Shown: positions 5,641 to 8,280 of the stretch, in pieces
Layout of the letters: each line of letters opens with the position of its first letter
Numbering within the stretch: position 1 is the stretch's first letter
NCBI GenBank assembly: GCA_018304445.1
Contig: JAGVWD010000051.1
Span: 1-8,280 of the forward strand
Reading direction: 5' to 3'
Source: Candidatus Iainarchaeum sp.
Lineage (GTDB): Archaea > Iainarchaeota > Iainarchaeia > Iainarchaeales > JAXPJC01
DNA length: 8,280 bases
Made by a program: the position numbers and the translations under genes
The notes under the pieces: model-generated
What the model saw: the letters and a program-made list of their open reading frames with translations, nothing else
Database searches by the model: none
Told to the model about the DNA's origin: nothing

Positions 5641-5669
5641 CATTGCACATTAATAAAATTTGTGCAGTG
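5641..5669. promoter_or_regulatory. Inverted repeat around an AT-rich core
   Basis: CATTGCACA and TGTGCAGTG (9 pairs, one G-U) flank TTAATAAAATT. On the minus strand the core reads AATTTTATTAA and could be a TATA element for the UbiA transcript, with the arms as a regulator site. Confidence 0.35.
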
Positions 5670-5674
5670 GCAAG

Positions 5675-5689
5675 CGAAACCTATTTAAA
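5675..5689 (+). promoter_or_regulatory. Upstream rRNA-operon promoter P1 (BRE + TATA)
   Basis: CGAAAC followed by CTATTTAAAC is an excellent archaeal BRE/TATA pair. A start is expected near 5712. The box TATTTAAA reads TTTAAATA on the other strand and might also serve the divergent UbiA gene. The next 170 nt (5712-5882) hold no convincing gene, only a repeated TTGCTTGAGC (about 5749 and 5785). Confidence 0.55.
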
Positions 5690-5882
5690 CACTGGGCGCA
5701 CAGTATATTATAGGTATTATAGCCTGGTGCAGTGAGAGCAGAGCAATTTGCTTGAGCGATGCATTGAGTCCGCATTGTTGTTGTTGCTTGAGCACTATAT
5801 GGCGCCAATGAGGGTTCAAGATTTTTTGAATCTGATGTTGCAGAATAGGAAATTTGTGCTCGCAAATAAATGTGCAAGACAG

Positions 5883-5893
5883 CAAATTTAAAC
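5883..5893 (+). promoter_or_regulatory. Proximal rRNA-operon promoter P2
   Basis: GCAAATTTAAACC resembles P1 (both end TTTAAAC) and lies 155 nt before mature 16S. A hairpin CCAATT-CCAA-AATTGG follows at 5893-5908. The expected start is near 5914, giving a 16S leader of about 130 nt. Confidence 0.5.
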
Positions 5894-5953
5894 CAATTCC
5901 AAAATTGGATATATGAGTGTGTTTCAGTATCAGTATCTTTTTGATTTGATAAT

Positions 5954-6042
5954 TTCCCTGAAAGGGCGGAAGATTTCGGAAACGGAATTTTTCCCTCAGA
6001 AAGCGGAAGTTATCAGAAACGAAGGGTTTCTGATTTCTGATG
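5954..6042 (+). other. Pre-16S leader with hairpin and tandem repeat
   Basis: Two similar segments, TTTCCCTGAAAGGGCGGAAG (from about 5953) and TTTCCCTCAGAAAGCGGAAG (from about 5991), are followed by a 9-bp hairpin, ATCAGAAAC-GAAGG-GTTTCTGAT (6012-6034), ending 8 nt before 16S. Archaeal pre-16S is normally cut from a long stem closing around the gene. I see only a short possible match here: CCCTGAA with TTCAGGG at 7705-7711. Confidence 0.45.
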
Positions 6043-7639
6043 ATTCCAGCTGATCCTGCTGGCGGGTACTGCTATCGGAATTCGACTTAACCATGCAAGT
6101 CTTAGAGCTGCGGCTATGAGCAGCTCTGGCAAACGGCTCAGTAACACGTAGTTAATCTAACCTGAAGAGGTGCAAAACCCGGGAAACTGGGCATAATGCA
6201 TCTTAGGCGGGGGGTATTGGAAAATTCCCCTGTTCAAAGGAGCTGCAATTCATGCTTTTGCAGTTTGCTTCAGGATGGGACTGCGTCGGATTAGGTAGTT
6301 GGCGGGGTAAATGCCCACCAAGCCTAAGATCCGTACGGGCCTTGAAAGAGGGAGCCCGGAGAAGGGAACTGAGATAAGGTCCCTAGCCCTACGGGGTGCA
6401 GCAGGTGCGAAAACTCTGCAATGCACGCAAGTGCGACAGGGGGATTCCGAGTGCTTGCTCTGCAAGCTTTTGCAAAGTCTAGATAGCTTTGCGAATAAGT
6501 GGGGGGTAAGACACGTGCCAGCCGCCGCGGTAAAACGTGCTCCACAAGTGGTACTCACTCATATTGGGCCTAAAGCGTTTGTAGCTGGCCTGAAAAGTCG
6601 TTGGTGAAATCTGCCTGCTTAACAGTCAGAATTGCCAATGATACTTTCAGGCTAGAGGCCGGAAGAGGCTGAGGGAATTTCCGGGGTAGCGGTGAAATGC
6701 TATGATCCTGGAAGGACCACCAGTAGCAAAGGCGCTCAGCCAGGACGGACCTGACAGTGAGAAACGAAAGCTGGGGGAGCGACCCGGATTAGATATGGAG
6801 TTGAGAGAAAGAAATTTACCGTGTTAATTAAAAATTGTCGCAGTTTAAAAAACTAAAATTTTTAATTAATATTTAACTCTCATGCTCCACTAATTACCCG
6901 GTTAGTCCCAGCCGTAAACGATGCAGACTAGGTGTTCTAGCATCTACGAGATGCAGGAGTGCCGTAGCGAAGGCGTTAAGTCTGCCGCCTGGGAAGTACG
7001 CTCGCAAGAGTGAAACTTAATGGAATTGGCGGGGGCGCACCACAAGGGGTGGAGGCTGCGGTTCAATTGAATAAAACGCCAGAAACCTCACCAAGGGCGA
7101 CAGCAGAATGATGGTCATCCTAAAGGGCTTACCTGACACGCTGAGAGGTGTTGTATGGTCATCGTCAGCTCGTACTATGAAGTGTCCTGTTAACTCAGGT
7201 AACGGGCGAGACCCACATCATTAGTTGCAATCTTGTCCGCAAGGGCAGGAGCACTCTAATGGGACTGCAGTAGTAATACTGAGGAAGGAGTGGTCAACGG
7301 TAGATCTGTATGGCCCGAATCTCTTGGGCTACACGCGGCCTACAATGGTTAGGACAATGAGTTCCGACTCCGAAAGGAGAAGGTAATCCCCTAAACCTAA
7401 CCCCAGTTCAGATCGGGGCTTGAAACTCAGCCTCGTGAACGCTTGGAATCCCTAGTAATCGCGCGTCACTATCGCGCGGTGAATAAGTCCCTGCGCCTTG
7501 CACACACCGCCCATCAAGCCAGCCGAGTAGAGTTCTGATGAGCTGCTCTCTTCGGAGAGCAACGATTCTGGATTTTGCAAGGGGGGCTAAGTTGTAACAA
7601 GGTGTCCGTAGGGGAACCTGCGGACGGATCACCTCCTTT
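6043..7639 (+). rRNA. rrs: 16S ribosomal RNA, interrupted by one intron
   Basis: The gene starts at ATTCCAGCTGATCCTGC and ends with the anti-Shine-Dalgarno GGATCACCTCCTTT. Landmarks in order are CCCTACGGGGTGCAGCAG (6387-6404), GTGCCAGCCGCCGCGGTAA (6517-6535), GGATTAGAT|ACCC (split by the intron), GGAATTGGCGGGGG, and CACACACCGCCC. ATTGGGCCTAAAGCG and CTTGCACACACC are archaeal. Length without the intron is 1,496 nt, normal. Oddities by E. coli numbering are A1405-U1496 instead of G-C, C930-G1387 instead of the usual archaeal A-U, and U915 facing U20 in the central pseudoknot. Further differences are G800U, A1105G and C1378A. Open frames on either strand inside the gene are chance. Confidence 0.97.
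6795..6895 (+). other. 16S rRNA intron (101 nt, BHB-type, in the 790 loop)
   Basis: The insert separates U793 and A794 of the conserved GGATTAGATACCC. Outer helix: CCGG (6784-6787) with CCGG (6898-6901), which is helix 24. Central 4-bp helix: TTAG (6789-6792) with CTAA (6890-6893). Bulges are ATA (6793-6795) and TTA (6894-6896). Inner helices are TGGAG (6796-6800) with CTCCA (6885-6889), then GAGAG (6803-6807) with CTCTC (6877-6881). Cutting each bulge after its second base yields GATTAGAT joined to ACCC, the exact consensus. The body is AT-rich with a perfect 13-bp stem (6824-6836 with 6857-6869). It encodes no homing endonuclease. Pairing is read directly; splicing is inferred from archaeal rRNA introns. 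Confidence 0.9.
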
Positions 7640-7718
7640 AACCAATCCCTTTTCTTTTTGCAAAAAAGGAGAAGGTATAGGTTTTACCCAAAAAGAAAAA
7701 TTTCTTCAGGGTAAAAAC
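7640..7718 (+). repeat. Spacer element, copy A (at the 16S 3' end)
   Basis: The copy begins AACCAATCCC directly at the end of mature 16S. Hairpin I is CCTTTTCTTTTT with AAAAAGGAGAAGG. Then comes GTATAGG, then hairpin II, TTTTACCC with GGGTAAAA, enclosing AAGAAA/TTTCTT. It has the same order and largely the same sequence as the tRNA-Ala intron. Confidence 0.8.
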
Positions 7719-7787
7719 GATTGCACAATGTTTTGCGGGCGCAAACCTATTTTTCTGCAGCAAAAAATATTTAGAAAAGGTCCAACG

Positions 7788-7939
7788 GGGCCCATAGCTC
7801 AGTTGGTAGAGCGCGGCCTTTGCAAACCAATCCTTTCTCTTTTAAAAAAAGAGAAAGTCTAGGTTTTACCCAAAGAGAAAATAATCTTCAGGTAAAACAA
7901 ATAAGGCTGAGGCCACGGGTTCGAATCCCGTTGGGTCCA
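7788..7939 (+). tRNA. tRNA-Ala (UGC), intron-containing
   Basis: Acceptor GGGCCCA (7788-7794) pairs with TGGGTCC (7932-7938), with one G-U; the discriminator is A7939 and no CCA is encoded. The D arm is GCTC-A-GTTGGTA-GAGC. The anticodon stem CGGCC (7814-7818) pairs with GGCTG (7905-7909). The loop is TT-TGC-A-A with anticodon UGC at 7821-7823. The T arm is ACGGG-TTCGAAT-CCCGT. An intron interrupts the loop after position 37. Mature length is 73 nt. The position between 16S and the expected 23S is the usual archaeal place for tRNA-Ala. Confidence 0.95.
7825..7903 (+). other. tRNA-Ala intron (79 nt), copy B of the spacer element
   Basis: The BHB has outer helix CGGCC/GGCTG and central helix TTTG (7819-7822) with CAAA (7898-7901). 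The bulges CAA (7823-7825) and TAA (7902-7904) are each cut after the second base. The intron body is the repeated element: AACCAATCC, hairpin I CTTTCTCTTTT/AAAAGAGAAAG (perfect 11 bp), TCTAG, hairpin II GTTTTACC/GGTAAAAC. Splicing is inferred from the motif. Confidence 0.88.
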
Positions 7940-7942
7940 ACC

Positions 7943-7968
7943 CCTTTTCTTTTTTAAAAAAGAAAAGG
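7943..7968. repeat. Perfect 26-bp palindrome after tRNA-Ala
   Basis: Two 13-nt arms (CCTTTTCTTTTTT and its complement) meet without a spacer, starting 4 nt after the tRNA. It resembles hairpin I of the spacer element alone, so it may be a partial copy. Its U-rich strand could also promote termination or mark a processing point. Confidence 0.7.
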
Positions 7969-7982
7969 CGTTGACGTTCAAA

Positions 7983-8058
7983 AACCAATCCTTTCTTTTT
8001 TAGAAAAAAAGAAAGTCTAGGTGTTATCCAAAGAAAAAATAATTCTCAAGAAAAAAAA
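7983..8058 (+). repeat. Spacer element, copy C (downstream of tRNA-Ala)
   Basis: The copy begins AACCAATCC, has hairpin I CTTTCTTTTTT/AAAAAAGAAAG (perfect 11 bp), then GTCTAGGTGTTATCCAAAGA. It is very close to the tRNA-Ala intron through the first two thirds. Hairpin II has decayed: GTGTTATCC has no matching right arm, the end being AAG then A-rich. Confidence 0.78.
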
Positions 8059-8280
8059 TAAAAAATTACAGAATATTGCGCTTATCAGAATTATTTTTTG
8101 ATAAGGAATTGTATATGCACTCCGCAAGCTTTTTTGCGGGGGAAGCAACACTAGAAAATGTTTTTTCTGGCCCCTTGCTGAAAAGGAAGGGAATCAGGAG
8201 GAACTTGGAACTGAAGGGAAACCTTGGTTTCCCTGCGGGTTAGTGTTGGTGCATTGGCATGGCATAACAAGCAGTGTAGT
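8059..8280 (+). other. Structured spacer, no gene recognised
   Basis: The end of the window holds several hairpins: CTTATC/GATAAG (8081-8105 region), CTCCGCAA/TTGCGGGG (about 8120-8142), and GGGAAAC-CTTG-GTTTCCC (about 8216-8233). CAACACTA (8146-8153) and TAGTGTTG (8241-8248) could close the 8154-8240 region as one domain. By position this should be the pre-23S leader. I find no recognisable 23S 5' sequence, so 23S probably begins beyond the window. Another RNA gene is possible but unsupported. Confidence 0.45.

Noticed and set aside
5650..5885. Minus-strand open frames upstream of 16S
   Set aside because: They overlap the rRNA promoters, have no ribosome site, and their composition is not protein-like.
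6250..6607. Overlapping open frames on both strands (6250-6558, 6311-6607, 6324-6545)
   Set aside because: They lie inside the 16S rRNA gene, and the translated products have no coding features.
6796..6884. Alternative 16S intron boundary using the bulge near 6882-6884
   Set aside because: It would leave 11 or more extra bases in the 790 loop and not restore the conserved sequence.
7408..7862. Open frames 7408-7632 (minus) and 7575-7862 (plus)
   Set aside because: They run through the 16S 3' end, spacer and tRNA-Ala; sequence conservation there is explained by RNA.
7640..8058. CRISPR array
   Set aside because: Only three diverged copies of about 75 nt, without constant repeats and unique spacers; one is a tRNA intron.
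8170..8225. Resemblance of GGAAGGGA and GGAACTGAA to SRP RNA helix 8 and 23S motifs
   Set aside because: The flanking paired arms and following conserved bases of either RNA are missing, so short matches are likely chance.

Overview
This window comes from an archaeon. The evidence is a 16S rRNA with archaeal signatures, a 16S–tRNA-Ala linkage, two tRNA genes and a 16S gene interrupted by introns with bulge-helix-bulge (BHB) splice sites, TATA/BRE-type promoters, an archaeal eL41 gene, and an AbrB/PIN toxin-antitoxin pair. The small, divergent genes and divergent 16S fit an uncultivated, possibly DPANN-type lineage, but I cannot place it further from sequence alone.

Layout. 12-130: tRNA-Glu(UUC) with a 46-nt intron. 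211-808: overlapping vapB/vapC pair behind a palindromic operator. 810-1667 (minus) and 1796-2245 (plus): two divergently transcribed cell-surface genes, a membrane-anchored coiled-coil protein and a very tyrosine-rich secreted protein. Their shared promoter region carries several inverted repeats. 2323-3468: two unrecognised proteins, the first weakly GNAT-like. 3581-3712: a 43-codon eL41 ribosomal protein gene. 3737-4402: a stand-alone nucleotidyltransferase. 4630-5481 (minus): a UbiA-family prenyltransferase whose conserved N-terminus continues upstream of the first ATG and into an in-frame TAA, beyond which a 45-codon open frame continues in the same phase to 5619. 5620-6042: promoters and leader of the rRNA operon. 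6043-7639: 16S rRNA gene. 7788-7939: tRNA-Ala(UGC) with a 79-nt intron. 7940-8280: spacer with repeats and hairpins; I do not recognise the start of 23S.

The most interesting material is in the rRNA operon. First, a 101-nt intron splits the universally conserved 790 loop of 16S. Its ends form a canonical BHB whose predicted cuts restore the consensus exactly. Second, the intron of tRNA-Ala is one member of a three-copy repeat family. The other copies sit directly at the 3' end of 16S and downstream of tRNA-Ala, so the intron appears related to a recurring spacer element. Third, 16S carries compensated base-pair changes in the decoding region (1405/1496 and 930/1387) and changes inside several standard primer sites. 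Together with the intron these would tend to hide this organism from amplicon surveys.

The protein genes do not form one pathway. They look like short independent transcription units: toxin-antitoxin, cell surface, RNA/nucleotide-related, and membrane lipid or glycolipid synthesis.
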